A stretch of DNA of 64,000 bases, taken from NCBI RefSeq assembly GCF_019973775.1, contig NZ_AP025032.1:3348001-3412000 (forward strand), written 5' to 3'. Positions 46,660 to 55,958 of the stretch are shown here, in pieces. The notes below the pieces were generated by a model. That model did not search any database and was not told the DNA's origin. It saw only the letters and a list, made by a program, of their open reading frames with translations. How positions within the stretch are numbered: the stretch's first letter is position 1; each line of letters opens with the position of its first letter. The position numbers and the translations under genes were made by a program. The DNA comes from Aureimonas sp. SA4125 (GTDB lineage: Bacteria > Pseudomonadota > Alphaproteobacteria > Rhizobiales > Rhizobiaceae).

Positions 46660-47391
46660 ATGAGCCCCATCGCCGGCATCCTCTTCGACAAGGACGGAAC
46701 GCTTCTCGATTTCGTGGCGACCTGGGGACCGGCGACCGCCGCCGTGCTCGAGGCGCTCGGCGATGGCAACCGTTCCAGCATCGCCGACATGGCAGCCTCG
46801 GCTGGCTTCCTGCCGGAAAGCGGCGGATTTGCCGAGGATTCGCCGATCATCGCCGGTGCCACCGACGAATTCGCGCCGGCCTGGGCCGCGCGGCTCGGGC
46901 TGGAATACGACGCTTCCTTTGCTGCCCGGGTCAACGCGCTGTACCGGGCGCATAGTCTCCGCTCGCTCGTCGGCTATGCCGATGTCGGGCCGATGCTGTC
47001 CGTTCTTGCGTCGAAGGGCATCGCGATCGGCCTGGCAACCAACGATTCCGAGCGCACGGCCCGCGCTCATCTCTCCGCCATGGGTGTCGAGGCATCCTTC
47101 AGCTTTATCGCAGGCTATGATTCCGGATACGGCTCAAAACCCGGACCGGGTATGGTTCTGGCCTTTGCCGAGCATCTCGGCGTCGCCCCCGCGGCCATCG
47201 CCCTCGTCGGCGACTCCGCCCACGACATGGAGGCGGCCCGCACCGCCGGCGCCGCCGCCATCGGCATCGCCCGCACCGAGGCGGCCAGTCTGGCGCTCGG
47301 AACACTGCCGGACGCCGTCGTCGCCGACCTCGGCGGGCTGAACGAATGGCTGCAGCGGCGATGCTCCGTTTCGGCAGGCGCTGCCCTCTAG
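46660..47391 (+). CDS. HAD-family hydrolase (phosphoglycolate phosphatase-like)
   Basis: This 243-residue protein has the HAD motifs FDKDGTLLD (nucleophile and general-acid Asp), LATNDS, the Lys in GSKPGPGM and VGDSAHDMEAARTAG. The cap segment puts it in the phosphoglycolate-phosphatase or beta-phosphoglucomutase-like group. The substrate is unknown. The ATG at 46660 follows GGTGAG; a GTG at 46654 is an alternative. It may be cotranscribed with the hydrolase upstream. Confidence 0.88.
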   Translation: MSPIAGILFDKDGTLLDFVATWGPATAAVLEALGDGNRSSIADMAASAGFLPESGGFAEDSPIIAGATDEFAPAWAARLGLEYDASFAARVNALYRAHSLRSLVGYADVGPMLSVLASKGIAIGLATNDSERTARAHLSAMGVEASFSFIAGYDSGYGSKPGPGMVLAFAEHLGVAPAAIALVGDSAHDMEAARTAGAAAIGIARTEAASLALGTLPDAVVADLGGLNEWLQRRCSVSAGAAL

Positions 47392-47618
47392 CGCTTGCGC
47401 CCCGAGAGATCCGGCCCGGCGAAGCGACGGGCTGCAGGCACCGGGCTCGGCAGAGCCCCAGAAGCCTCGCGCCGAGACCCGTCGCCGTCCACAGCCGCGC
47501 CGAGCGACGCCTCGGACCGGGATTGACGAGCGCGCCAAAGCGCCGCACAGTAGCGGTCAGATGGTCAGGCCAATACGCAGCAAATGCGAGGGTGTGATCA
47601 CGGGGGGAACATCCGCGC

Positions 47619-48344
47619 ATGCCGATCACGGCCATCCAGCCGCGCAGGCTCTATCAGCAGATCGCCGACCAGCTGCGCGCCCTCATCGAGAGCGGCGAGT
47701 TCCGGCCGGGTGACCGCCTGCCGGCCGAGCGCGACCTTGCCGAACAGTTCGGCATTTCGCGGCCGACCGTGCGCGAGGCGCTGATCGTTCTCGAGGTCGA
47801 GGGCCGCATCCGCATCCGGGTCGGTGCAGGCGTTTTCGTCACCGGACGGGTCCCGGCGTCCACCCCGCGCAACACCGCGATCGAAGGTCCCTTCGAACTT
47901 CTCAGGGCGCGTGAACTGGTGGAAGGCGCCGTCGCCGCGCAGGCCGCTCTGCAGGTGACGCCCGCCCATGTGGCGACGCTCGACCGGCTCATCGGGGCCA
48001 TGCAGGCGGCAACCCATCCCTCCTGCGAAACACTCGCACTCGACCGCGACTTCCACACCGCCATCGCCGACATCCTCGGCAATGCGGTCATCGTCCGCTT
48101 CGTCGGCGAGCTCTTCGACGAGCGCATCAACCCTTACTTCGAGCGGCTGTCGGGCTACTTCGAAAATGCCCTGACCTGGAACACCGCGCTGCAGGAACAC
48201 CGCGTCATCCGCGATGCGATCGCCGCTGGCGATCCCGAACGGGCGACCCGCGCCATGCGCCACCATCTGCAGCAGTCGCAGATGCGCTTTTCGCCGACCT
48301 TCGGCGAAGAGGCCGAACCCGGCGGGGAGACCGGGACGGCCTGA
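47619..48344 (+). CDS. GntR-family regulator (FadR/FCD type)
   Basis: The N-terminal winged helix (LAEQFGISRPTVREALIVLEVEGRIRIRVGAGVFV) and the C-terminal all-helical FCD domain (ELVEGAVAAQAALQVTPAHVATLDRLI, and DRDFHTAIADILGNAVIVRFV with metal-site His) identify a FadR/UxuR-like regulator. It is 60 bp upstream of a TRAP transporter on the same strand, so it probably controls that operon and may bind its substrate or a derivative. Confidence 0.9.
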   Translation: MPITAIQPRRLYQQIADQLRALIESGEFRPGDRLPAERDLAEQFGISRPTVREALIVLEVEGRIRIRVGAGVFVTGRVPASTPRNTAIEGPFELLRARELVEGAVAAQAALQVTPAHVATLDRLIGAMQAATHPSCETLALDRDFHTAIADILGNAVIVRFVGELFDERINPYFERLSGYFENALTWNTALQEHRVIRDAIAAGDPERATRAMRHHLQQSQMRFSPTFGEEAEPGGETGTA

Positions 48345-48403
48345 TCGGAACGGGGCAAGGTCCCCGCCGTCATCACCATCATCATCAACGGGAGGAAACC
48401 ACC

Positions 48404-49375
48404 ATGAAGATCGCACTGACCAGCCTTTTGACCGTCGCAACATTTGCTCTGGGCGCCACCGACGCCTTGGCGCAGACCACGCTGAAATGGGCGCATGTCT
48501 ACGAGACGTCCGAGCCCTTCCACACCGAATCTGTATGGGCTGCCGAAGAAATCGCCAAGCGCACCGAGGGGCGCTACAAGATCGACGTCTTCCCGGCCTC
48601 GCAGCTCGGCAAGGAAACCGACATCAACCAGGGCCTGAAGCTCGGCACCGTCGACATCATCATCTCCGGTTCGAGCTTCGCCGCGCGCGAATACGCGCCG
48701 ATCGGCGTCACCTACTACCCCTACGCCTTCCGCGATGCCGACCATCTCATCGCCTACACCAAGAGCGATGTCTTCCAGCGGCTGGCCAAGGGCTACGAGG
48801 ATGCCTCCGGCAACCACATCACGGCGGTCAGCTATTACGGCACGCGCCACACCACGGCGAACCGCGCGATCGAGAAATGCGCCGACATGCAGGGCCTGAA
48901 GATCCGCGTTCCGGACGTTCCGGCCTATCTCGCCATGCCGCGCGCCTGCGGCGCCAACACCGCGCCGATCGCCTTCGCCGAAGTCTATCTCGCTCTGCAG
49001 AACGGCACCGTCGAGGCCCAGGAAAATCCGCTGACCACCATCGAGGCCAAGAAGTTCTTCGAGGTGCAGAAGAACATCGCGCTGACCGGCCACATCGTCG
49101 ACCATCTCAACACCGTCCTTGCCGGTCCGGTATGGGCGGCTATCAGCGACGCCGACAAGGCCGTCTTCACCGAGGTGATGCAGGAAGCCTCCGCCCGGAC
49201 GGCAAAGATCATCGTCGAGCGCGAGTCCGCTCTCGTCCAGGGCTTTCGTGACCGCGGCCTGACCGTCACCGAGGTCGACAAGGCGGACTTCGAGAAGACC
49301 GTCAACGAAACGACCAAGCCCGAGGACTTCGGCTACGTCTCCGCCGACCTCGACGCGATCCGCGCCATCCGCTGA
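48404..49375 (+). CDS. dctP: TRAP transporter solute-binding protein (DctP type)
   Basis: The 323-residue protein has a signal peptide (KIALTSLLTVATFALGATDALA) and the DctP fold: TLKWAHVYETSEPFHTESVWAAEEIAKRTEGRYKIDVFP and a central NGTVEAQENPLTTI block with the conserved Asn-Pro. The conserved Arg of the ligand site lies in GLKIRVPDVPAYLA. The substrate is likely an organic acid or sugar acid, but no catabolic gene in the window identifies it. A hairpin follows the stop. Confidence 0.93.
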   Translation: MKIALTSLLTVATFALGATDALAQTTLKWAHVYETSEPFHTESVWAAEEIAKRTEGRYKIDVFPASQLGKETDINQGLKLGTVDIIISGSSFAAREYAPIGVTYYPYAFRDADHLIAYTKSDVFQRLAKGYEDASGNHITAVSYYGTRHTTANRAIEKCADMQGLKIRVPDVPAYLAMPRACGANTAPIAFAEVYLALQNGTVEAQENPLTTIEAKKFFEVQKNIALTGHIVDHLNTVLAGPVWAAISDADKAVFTEVMQEASARTAKIIVERESALVQGFRDRGLTVTEVDKADFEKTVNETTKPEDFGYVSADLDAIRAIR

Positions 49376-49389
49376 GTCGATCCACTCAA

Positions 49390-49412
49390 GCCCCGGCCTT
49401 CCCGGCCGGGGC
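49390..49412 (+). other. Intercistronic hairpin after dctP
   Basis: GCCCCGGCC and GGCCGGGGC form a perfect 9-bp stem around TTCCC, 14 bp after the dctP stop. No T run follows. Such hairpins typically protect the binding-protein part of the message so that it is made in excess over the membrane subunits. Confidence 0.65.
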
Positions 49413-49441
49413 GACCCTGTCCAGCCGGAGACGGACGAACG

Positions 49442-50017
49442 ATGCAGCAGAAGCCCCCTTCCCCCGGGACCGCCGAGGAACTGGCGCACGCCTTCGAAGA
49501 CGATGCGGCCGCCGTCGCCGACCTGTCGCCCTATGCGGTCGAGGACTGGCTGACGCAGGCCGTGTTCTGGGGCATGGCGATCTGCGTCTTCCTGCAGTTC
49601 TTCACCCGCTACGTCCTCAACAACAGTCTCGCCTGGACCGAGGAAATCGCCATCAACTGCCTCGTCGTGGTGGTCTTCCTGGGCGCGGTGATGTGCGTCC
49701 GCCGCTCGCGGCACATCCAGGTCGACGTCCTCTACCACTACCTGCCGAAGGGCGCCGCGCGGCCCCTGGCATTGTTGGTCGACATCGTGCGGATCGCCTT
49801 CTTCGCCTACGCCACCCTTCTGTTCTGGCGCTATGTCGGCATCGTCCACGCAGAACGCATGGTGACCATCGATCTGCCGCGCAGCATCGTCTTCTACGCC
49901 GTCTTCGCTGCCTTCGCGCTGATGCTGCTGCGGGCGGTGCAGGTCTTCGTGCAGAACCTCAAGCGCGGTTATTCCGTGCTCGAACGACCGGAACTCTTCG
50001 ACGGAATGGGTGACTGA
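49442..50017 (+). CDS. dctQ: TRAP transporter small permease (DctQ type)
   Basis: This 191-residue membrane protein has four hydrophobic segments and the DctQ block NNSLAWTEEIAINCLVVVVFLGAVMCVRRSRHIQVD. It pairs with DctM in sodium-driven TRAP uptake. The first 30 residues form a polar extension (QQKPPSPGTAEELAHAFEDD). It lies 66 bp after dctP and two bases before dctM. Confidence 0.92.
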   Translation: MQQKPPSPGTAEELAHAFEDDAAAVADLSPYAVEDWLTQAVFWGMAICVFLQFFTRYVLNNSLAWTEEIAINCLVVVVFLGAVMCVRRSRHIQVDVLYHYLPKGAARPLALLVDIVRIAFFAYATLLFWRYVGIVHAERMVTIDLPRSIVFYAVFAAFALMLLRAVQVFVQNLKRGYSVLERPELFDGMGD

Positions 50018-50019
50018 GA

Positions 50020-51426
50020 ATGCTGCTCCTGCTCGGATCCTTCATCGGCTTCATGCTGATCGGCCTGCCGGTCGCGATCTCCATGGCCGTCGCATCGGTG
50101 CTCTACCTCGTCTTCTACGGCGTCGCTCCCGACATCATCGTCGCGCAGCGGATGATCGCCGGCGTCGAGAGCTTTCCCCTGCTGGCGGTTCCCTTCTTCA
50201 TCCTTGCCGGCAATCTGATGAACATCGCCGGCGTCACCGGCCGCATCTACGCCTTTGCGGTTTCGCTCGTCGGCTGGATGCGCGGCGGCCTGGCCCAGGT
50301 CAACATCGTCGGCTCGGTGATCTTCTCCGGCATGTCGGGCACGGCGCTGGCCGACGCCGCCGGCATCGGCACGATCGAGATCAAGGCGATGCGCGACCAC
50401 GGCTATCCCGTCGAAGCCGCCGTCGGCGTCACCGCCGCGTCGGCGACGCTCGGGCCGATCTTTCCGCCGTCCCTGCCCTTCGTCATCTACGGCATGATGG
50501 CCAATGTCTCGATCGGCGCGCTGTTCATGGCCGGCATTCTGCCGGGCCTCGTGATGACCGCGCTGATGATGGTGACGGTGGCGATCTTCGCCCATCGCTA
50601 TGGCTGGGGCTCGGACGCCCCGTTCGAGGTGCGCAAGCTCTTTGCGGCCTCCCTCGAAATTCTCATCGTCCTGGCCTTCCCGCTGGCCATCTATGGGCTG
50701 ACCTATGCCGGCCTGTCCCTGAACATTGCCGTCGGCCTTGCCCTCGTGATGCTGATCGCTCTCGACTGGCGCTTCGACTTCTCGGCGGTGATGGCGCTGA
50801 TGACGCCGATGATCCTCATCGGCGGCATGACGCTCGGCTGGTTCACGCCGACCGAGGCCGCGGTCGCCGCGGTGATCTGGTCGCTCTTCCTCGGTCTCGT
50901 GCGCTACCGCTCGATGACGTTCCGATCGCTGGCCAAGGCGGGATTCGACACCATCGAGACCACCGCCTCGGTGCTTTTCATCGTCACCGCCGCATCGGTC
51001 TTCGCCTGGCTCCTGACCGTCAGCCAGGCCGCGCAGATGATGTCGGACGCCATGCTCTCGATCACCGACAACAAGTGGGTGTTCCTGATCCTCGTCAATC
51101 TCCTGGTGCTCTTCGTCGGCTGTTTCCTCGACACCATCGCCGCGATCACCATTCTCGTGCCGATCCTGTTGCCGATCGTCCTCAGGCTCGAAATCGACCC
51201 GGTGCAGTTCGGCCTGATTCTGACCCTCAATCTGATGATCGGCCTCTTGCATCCGCCGCTCGGCATGGTTCTGTTCGTTTTGTCGCGGGTGGCGAAACTC
51301 TCGGTCGAACGCACTACGATGGCGATCCTTCCCTGGCTCGTGCCCTTGTTCATCGCCCTGATGGTCATCACCTTCGTGCCGGCGGTCAGCCTCTGGCTGC
51401 CGACGAAAATGGGTCTCATCCGCTAA
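50020..51426 (+). CDS. dctM: TRAP transporter large permease (DctM type)
   Basis: The 468-residue protein has about 12 hydrophobic segments and the DctM features SGMSGTALADAAGIGTIEIKAMRDHGYPVEAAVGVTAASATLGPIFPPSLPFVIYG. It carries the substrate through the inner membrane, driven by sodium or another ion. It starts two bases after dctQ. A Rhizobiales-type repeat begins at its stop codon. Confidence 0.93.
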   Translation: MLLLLGSFIGFMLIGLPVAISMAVASVLYLVFYGVAPDIIVAQRMIAGVESFPLLAVPFFILAGNLMNIAGVTGRIYAFAVSLVGWMRGGLAQVNIVGSVIFSGMSGTALADAAGIGTIEIKAMRDHGYPVEAAVGVTAASATLGPIFPPSLPFVIYGMMANVSIGALFMAGILPGLVMTALMMVTVAIFAHRYGWGSDAPFEVRKLFAASLEILIVLAFPLAIYGLTYAGLSLNIAVGLALVMLIALDWRFDFSAVMALMTPMILIGGMTLGWFTPTEAAVAAVIWSLFLGLVRYRSMTFRSLAKAGFDTIETTASVLFIVTAASVFAWLLTVSQAAQMMSDAMLSITDNKWVFLILVNLLVLFVGCFLDTIAAITILVPILLPIVLRLEIDPVQFGLILTLNLMIGLLHPPLGMVLFVLSRVAKLSVERTTMAILPWLVPLFIALMVITFVPAVSLWLPTKMGLIR

Positions 51427-51531
51427 AGCGGTATGGCTTTTCTTCGAATCGCCGACCCGCTTTAGGTTCTTGTCTTCGCATAGTCTTTTCCGAAAGCCGG
51501 AACCCACCTTTCGGGATCATGCTCTAACGAG
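51423..51531. repeat. Rhizobiales-type mosaic intergenic repeat
   Basis: CTAAAGCGG (51423-51431) pairs with CCGCTTTAG (51457-51465), and CCGAAAG (51490-51496) pairs with CTTTCGG (51508-51514). The following GGGATCATGCTCTA and the GCCGGAACCCACCTTTCGG block resemble a repeat found in many Hyphomicrobiales intergenic regions. It starts inside the dctM stop codon. Related units are not otherwise present in the window. Confidence 0.55.
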
Positions 51532-51638
51532 AACGCCAGCGGATGCCGGCGGCTTGCGCGGAACGCCTTCGGCCTGCACTACCCATGCGGCGGCGGGCGA
51601 CGTAAGGTCCGCCGATACCGAGCGAGCCGGAACCGCGA

Positions 51639-53165
51639 ATGAATTCGATACCATCCGACCCGACTGACGCGGGCATGCGGCCCGACGAACTTCTGGTCGA
51701 CGCGGTCGATTCCGTCGGTCTCATCATGCTCGATCCGCAGGCGCGCGTCCTGCGCTGGAACGCCGGGGCCGAACGCCTCAGCGGATGGTTGCGCGAGGAT
51801 GTCCTCGGACGCCCGATGACGGCCCTCTATACGGCGGCAGAAGCGGCCGCGGGACTGCCCGCCCGCCATCTTGGCACCGCCCTCCAGAACGGGCGCGACG
51901 AGGCCAAAGAGACCCGTGTGCGCAAAGACGGCTCGAGCTTTGCCGCGCACATCGTCTGGCGCGCGGTCCAGCATCATGGTGAGCCGGCAGGCACCGCGAT
52001 CGTCGTCCACGACATGTCGGAGACCGTTGCCTCGGAGGAAAAGCTGCGCGCGCGCGAGGCGCACGTCACCTCCATTCTCGAAACCGTGCCGGACGCGATG
52101 ATCGTCATCGACAGCCAGGCGTTGATCCAGTCTTTCAGCAAGGCTGCCGAGCGCCTGTTCGGCTACACCGCCGCCGAGGCGATCGGCCTCAACATCCGTG
52201 GCCTCATGCCGGAGCCTTACCGCTCGCACCATGACGGCTATCTCAAACGCTATTTTGCCTCGGGCGAGCGGCGGATCATCGGTATCGGCCGCGTCGTCGT
52301 CGGCCAGCGCAAGGACGGCTCGACCTTTCCGATGGAGTTGTCGGTCGGCGAGGTGCGCTCGGGCGCGGCGCGCTTCTTCACAGGGTTCATCCGCGACCTC
52401 ACCGAACGCCAGGCGACCGAAGGCCGGCTGCAGGAACTGCAGAGCGAACTCGTCCACATGTCGCGCTTCACGACACTCGGCGAAATGGCCTCGACGCTGG
52501 CGCACGAGATCAACCAGCCGCTGACGGCGATCGCAAATTATCTGAAGGGCTGCCGGCGTATTCTTGACCGCATGCAGGGCACCGAGGTGGGAGTGCTGCG
52601 TGACGCCGTCGAAAAGGCCGGCAACCAGGCACTCCGTGCGGGCGAGGTCATCCGCCATCTGCGCGATTTCATCTCGCGTGGCGAGAGCGAGCGCCATCTG
52701 GCGAGCTTGCCGAAGCTGATCGAGGAAGCCAGCGCCCTGGGGCTCGTCGGGGCAAGAGAGATGGGTGTGCGGGTATCCTATCGGTTCGACGAGAAGGCGC
52801 CGCTGGTCATGGTCGATCGCATCCAGATCCAGCAAGTGCTTTTGAATCTCATCCGCAACGCCATCGAATCGATGGCGGACACCACGCGCCGCGACCTCGT
52901 GATCGCCACGGCCCGACAGCACGATCTGGTCGAGATCAGCGTCAGCGATACCGGCAGCGGCATAGCCCCCGACATGATGGCGCGCCTGTTTCATCCCTTC
53001 GTCACGACGAAGTCGCAAGGCATGGGGGTCGGGCTGTCGATCTGCCGTACCATCGTGGAATCACATGGCGGCCGGATCTGGGCCGAGCCCGGTCAGGCCG
53101 GCGGCACGGTATTCCGCTTCACGATCCGCGCGATAGACGATGAGGAACTGGGTCATGCTGAATGA
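51639..53165 (+). CDS. fixL: FixL, haem-PAS oxygen-sensing histidine kinase
   Basis: The 508-residue kinase has two PAS domains and a kinase core. The second PAS domain holds the haem site: H198 in [15 protein letters not shown] and R218 in RRIIGIGR. Their spacing of 20 residues equals that of H200 and R220 of Bradyrhizobium FixL. The phosphoacceptor is H289 in [20 protein letters not shown], and the ATPase boxes are [10 protein letters not shown] and [10 protein letters not shown]. FixL autophosphorylates when oxygen is low and passes phosphate to FixJ. Its end overlaps fixJ by 11 bp. No membrane segment is seen, so it is probably a soluble type. Confidence 0.95.
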   Translation: MNSIPSDPTDAGMRPDELLVDAVDSVGLIMLDPQARVLRWNAGAERLSGWLREDVLGRPMTALYTAAEAAAGLPARHLGTALQNGRDEAKETRVRKDGSSFAAHIVWRAVQHHGEPAGTAIVVHDMSETVASEEKLRAREAHVTSILETVPDAMIVIDSQALIQSFSKAAERLFGYTAAEAIGLNIRGLMPEPYRSHHDGYLKRYFASGERRIIGIGRVVVGQRKDGSTFPMELSVGEVRSGAARFFTGFIRDLTERQATEGRLQELQSELVHMSRFTTLGEMASTLAHEINQPLTAIANYLKGCRRILDRMQGTEVGVLRDAVEKAGNQALRAGEVIRHLRDFISRGESERHLASLPKLIEEASALGLVGAREMGVRVSYRFDEKAPLVMVDRIQIQQVLLNLIRNAIESMADTTRRDLVIATARQHDLVEISVSDTGSGIAPDMMARLFHPFVTTKSQGMGVGLSICRTIVESHGGRIWAEPGQAGGTVFRFTIRAIDDEELGHAE

Positions 53166-53763
53166 GACGATGGTGCACGTCGTCGACGACGATCTGGCGG
53201 TCCGCGATTCGCTGGCCTTCATGCTCGCCTCCGACGGCCTGCCGGTCTGCCTCTACGAATCGGCCTCGAGCTTTCTCGATACGGTCACGCAGGCGAGCGG
53301 CTGCATCGTGACGGACGTGCGCATGCCAGGCGTCGACGGCATCGAGTTCCTTCGCCAGTTGAAGCGACGCGGCATGAACGTGCCGGTGATCGTGATGACG
53401 GGCCATGCCGACGTGCCCCTGGCTGTCGAGGCGATGAAGGAAGGGGCGGTCGACTTCATCGAAAAACCCTTCGACGACGAGCTGTTCCTGACCGCTGTGC
53501 GCACGGCGCTCGATCGCCAGGCGCGCGGCGTGGCGGCAGATGCCGTCATCCTGGAGATCCGCCAGCGTATCGCCTCGCTGTCACAGCGCGAGCACCAGGT
53601 GATGGACGGTATCGTCGCCGGCAAGGCCAACAAGATCGTCGCCTACGAACTTGGCATCAGTTCGCGGACCGTCGAGATCTACCGGGCAAACGTCATGACC
53701 AAGATGAAGGCGGGCAGCCTCTCGGCACTGGTGCGCATGTCGCTTCTGGCGGCCGGACTCTGA
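53155..53763 (+). CDS. fixJ: FixJ, low-oxygen response regulator
   Basis: This 202-residue regulator has a receiver domain with D54 in [13 protein letters not shown], the Thr in [10 protein letters not shown] and K in [10 protein letters not shown]-terminal LuxR-type helix-turn-helix ([43 protein letters not shown]) follows. Phosphorylated FixJ normally activates fixK. The ATG at 53155, inside the end of fixL, fits the family start. It is followed 173 bp later by a single-domain receiver. Confidence 0.95.
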   Translation: MLNETMVHVVDDDLAVRDSLAFMLASDGLPVCLYESASSFLDTVTQASGCIVTDVRMPGVDGIEFLRQLKRRGMNVPVIVMTGHADVPLAVEAMKEGAVDFIEKPFDDELFLTAVRTALDRQARGVAADAVILEIRQRIASLSQREHQVMDGIVAGKANKIVAYELGISSRTVEIYRANVMTKMKAGSLSALVRMSLLAAGL

Positions 53764-53850
53764 CGTCGGCTGCCGCTCCGGTCGCGCCGACGGTGGCCGA
53801 CGGGTGCGGCCCACAATGTCTCGGCAACGCAAGCGGCCTATCGGCGCATA

Positions 53851-53873
53851 CGGGGTTTTCCTGAGTTTCCCCG
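53851..53873. promoter_or_regulatory. Dyad before the lone receiver gene
   Basis: CGGGG and CCCCG flank a T-rich, TTTTCCTGAGTTT core, 64 to 86 bp before the receiver gene. It could be a FixJ or other regulator site, but I cannot match it to a known consensus. The evidence is symmetry and position only. Confidence 0.25.
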
Positions 53874-53936
53874 CGCGACAATGACGCGTCATCGTCGCCG
53901 CTTCCGCCGGACCAGCCCGCGGACAGCGGAGGAGGC

Positions 53937-54341
53937 GTGGTGGACAGACATGTTGCGGTCTTGCTCGTCGACGACGACGCGGCGGTTCGTGGCTCGCTGG
54001 TCTTTGCGCTCGAGCTCGAGGGCCTGGCCGTGCGCGCCTATGCCGATCCGAACGAGTTCATCTCGACGGGCGACTTCTCGGCGTCCGCCTGCCTGGTGAT
54101 CGACTATGTCCTGCCGGGGATGGACGGCATTGCGCTCCTGGATACCCTGCGCCGCCGCGGCGTCGCCCTCCCCGCGATCCTGATCGCCGGCCGCATGACG
54201 GACGGCATGCGAAGCCGCGCGCTCGGCGTCGGCTTTGCCGCGATCCTGGAAAAGCCTCTCGAGGACAACGCTCTTCTCGATGCCATCCGCGCCTCGCTCG
54301 CCTCGCCGCTGCCGGCATCGGGCATCCGTGAAACCCCTTAG
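53937..54341 (+). CDS. Single-domain response regulator next to fixLJ
   Basis: The 134-residue protein is a lone receiver: acidic VLLVDDDAAVRGS, phosphoacceptor D56 in CLVIDYVLPGMDG and K in LEKPLEDN. The Thr usual after the fourth strand is replaced: the stretch reads ILIAGRMTD. No output domain is present. It might act as a phosphate sink or antikinase for FixL, in the way FixT-type or receiver proteins modulate such systems; this is inference. It starts at a GTG five bases after GGAG. Confidence 0.85.
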   Translation: MVDRHVAVLLVDDDAAVRGSLVFALELEGLAVRAYADPNEFISTGDFSASACLVIDYVLPGMDGIALLDTLRRRGVALPAILIAGRMTDGMRSRALGVGFAAILEKPLEDNALLDAIRASLASPLPASGIRETP

Positions 54342-54415
54342 GGGAAGCATCTGAATGTCGGCGGCCGGCTGCCGAAGTTAATCATCATGGCAGCTTCCGA
54401 GCCGAGGAGAGAGAG

Positions 54416-55093
54416 ATGCCATTCATGATCGCCGCCGCCTCCCGTGCCCTTCCCCCCGCTGCTGCGGGCAAGTCCGCTCCCCTGCGTCTGCCGGACGGCG
54501 GCTCGATCGGCGCCATCCGGAGCCTGTCGAAGGACCAGTCGCTCTACGCCGAGGGCGACAGTGCCGCCTCGTTCTACAAGGTGGTGTCGGGGGTCGTGCG
54601 CACCTGCCGCCTGTTGCGCGACGGACGGCGCCAGATTGCCGCGTTCCAGCTGCCCGGCGACATTTTCGGGATCGAGCATGGCAATCGGCACCGCTTCGCC
54701 GCCGAGGCCGTCGGCGACGTCACCGTGATCGCCTACCGCCGCGGCCGGCTCGACACGCCCATGTCCAGCGACGACGGCCTGGCGCGCGAGGCGATGGACG
54801 CCGTCGTCGCGGCGCTCGAAAGGGCGGAACGCCACATGCTGCTCCTCGGCCGCAAGGGCGCGATGGAAAAGGTCGCGACCTTCCTCCTCGACATGGCCGG
54901 CCGCGTGCACGGCAGCGTCATCGAGCTGCCGATGTCGCGCATCGATATCGCCGATCACCTCGGCCTCACGATCGAAACCGTGTCGCGTTCGCTGACCCAT
55001 CTCGAGCGCGACGGGACCATCGCCCTTCCCGCGACGCGCCGGACCGTGGTGATTCGCCAGATGGCCGCCTTGCGCCGCCTGGAAGGCCTCTGA
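54416..55093 (+). CDS. fixK: FixK-type Crp/Fnr regulator
   Basis: The 225-residue regulator has a sensor domain lacking Fnr cysteines, and the HTH MSRIDIADHLGLTIETVSRSLTHLERDGTI. The ETVSR stretch carries the residues that contact TTGAT-N4-ATCAA half-sites in Fnr/FixK proteins. FixK usually acts downstream of FixJ in the microaerobic cascade. It lies 74 bp after the lone receiver and ends the fix cluster. No TTGAT-type site was found in its own upstream gap. Confidence 0.9.
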   Translation: MPFMIAAASRALPPAAAGKSAPLRLPDGGSIGAIRSLSKDQSLYAEGDSAASFYKVVSGVVRTCRLLRDGRRQIAAFQLPGDIFGIEHGNRHRFAAEAVGDVTVIAYRRGRLDTPMSSDDGLAREAMDAVVAALERAERHMLLLGRKGAMEKVATFLLDMAGRVHGSVIELPMSRIDIADHLGLTIETVSRSLTHLERDGTIALPATRRTVVIRQMAALRRLEGL

Positions 55094-55739
55094 GCGCAGA
55101 AAAGCGCTTCGTCAGGACAGCCCGGGTGGCCGAAATCGCGGGCTTCCGGTGCCGAAGCTCGCGTGGGCGACGCTGAACGGCTCCCGGCTGAATGCACGCC
55201 GCGATATGCGGCACCGCAAGGCATGATTGAACGACCAGCTCGGGCGAATGCACGCTCGAATCGGCAAGGGCACTTGTCAGTCGGCTTCATGAGTCGGCTG
55301 CATCGCTTGCCCGGCCCGCAGGTTCGGCACCTCGGCTGAGATGCGTTCGGCTCGATGCCGTCATCCGCCATCGTCCACCGGAAAGCCTTCGCTGCAACAG
55401 CCACCGCTCCTTGCAGCAAATTCGCTTGAATGTCAGATCCCCGTCAGATCCCGTTGGGCGCTGTTCACTTCGTCTTCTGAAGATGATCGCGCCCACGCGC
55501 ATTTGTCCAAATGATCAGCAGACATAGCCTAGCTCAAGGCCTGATGAACAAGTTTAATCATTGCAACTGACAGTCGTCCTTGATTTCGCCGGAACATGAC
55601 CCATTTCAGGTCATATACCCGTAATCAGCATGCCAGAGACGCGTCGGGACTCCTGTTGTCTTTCTGGATATGTTAGGGGCTCGATGCGCTCTGCACGCGG
55701 CTCGCGGATCGACAGCACCTTTGAGCAAGGAATCACCGA
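55094..55739. other. 646-bp gap after fixK with direct repeats
   Basis: No gene or RNA gene was recognised. Visible features are two nearly identical 11-bp direct repeats at 55429-55450 (ATGTCAGATCC then CCGTCAGATCC), two copies of GAATGCACG at about 55190 and 55245, a repeat of GTCGGCT near 55280 and a fall in GC after 55500. The last 100 bp would hold the promoter of the small gene at 55740. A small RNA cannot be excluded. Confidence 0.4.
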
Positions 55740-55958
55740 ATGGCACTAACCAGTGAATTTTACCTGGCCAGAGCAAGTGAATGCGCCAAGGAGGCTGAAG
55801 ATAGTAAGCTTTCCAACGTACGCGACCGTTCTCGCCGTGCCGAAGCAGCTTGGCTCGTCATGGCTGAGCAGTCCGCACAGCGTGAGGTAGAGCGCGATAG
55901 CCAGTTGGCCGAAAAAGCTGCGAAGGCCGAGGCATTGGCTGAGGACGCTTGCGTCTAG
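55740..55958 (+). CDS. Small hypothetical protein, 72 residues
   Basis: The frame reads MALTSEFYLARASECAKEAEDSKLSNVRDRSRRAEAAWLVMAEQSAQRE, with a helical, charged and Ala/Glu-rich tail. An AAGGA ribosome site lies upstream. The pattern FYLARASECAKEAED..LSNVRDRSRRAEAAW is reminiscent of short alphaproteobacterial proteins of unknown function. It precedes mucR but is separated from it by an AT-rich promoter gap, so it is probably a separate transcription unit. Confidence 0.65.
   Translation: MALTSEFYLARASECAKEAEDSKLSNVRDRSRRAEAAWLVMAEQSAQREVERDSQLAEKAAKAEALAEDACV

Noticed and set aside
47555..47575. FadR-type operator before the GntR gene
   Set aside because: TGGTCAGGCCA has only short arms and does not fit the known TnGTnnnACnA layout well.
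54335..54345. CCCCT-T-AGGGG dyad as a FixJ site before fixK
   Set aside because: It is too short and lies across the stop codon of the preceding gene, so chance is likely.
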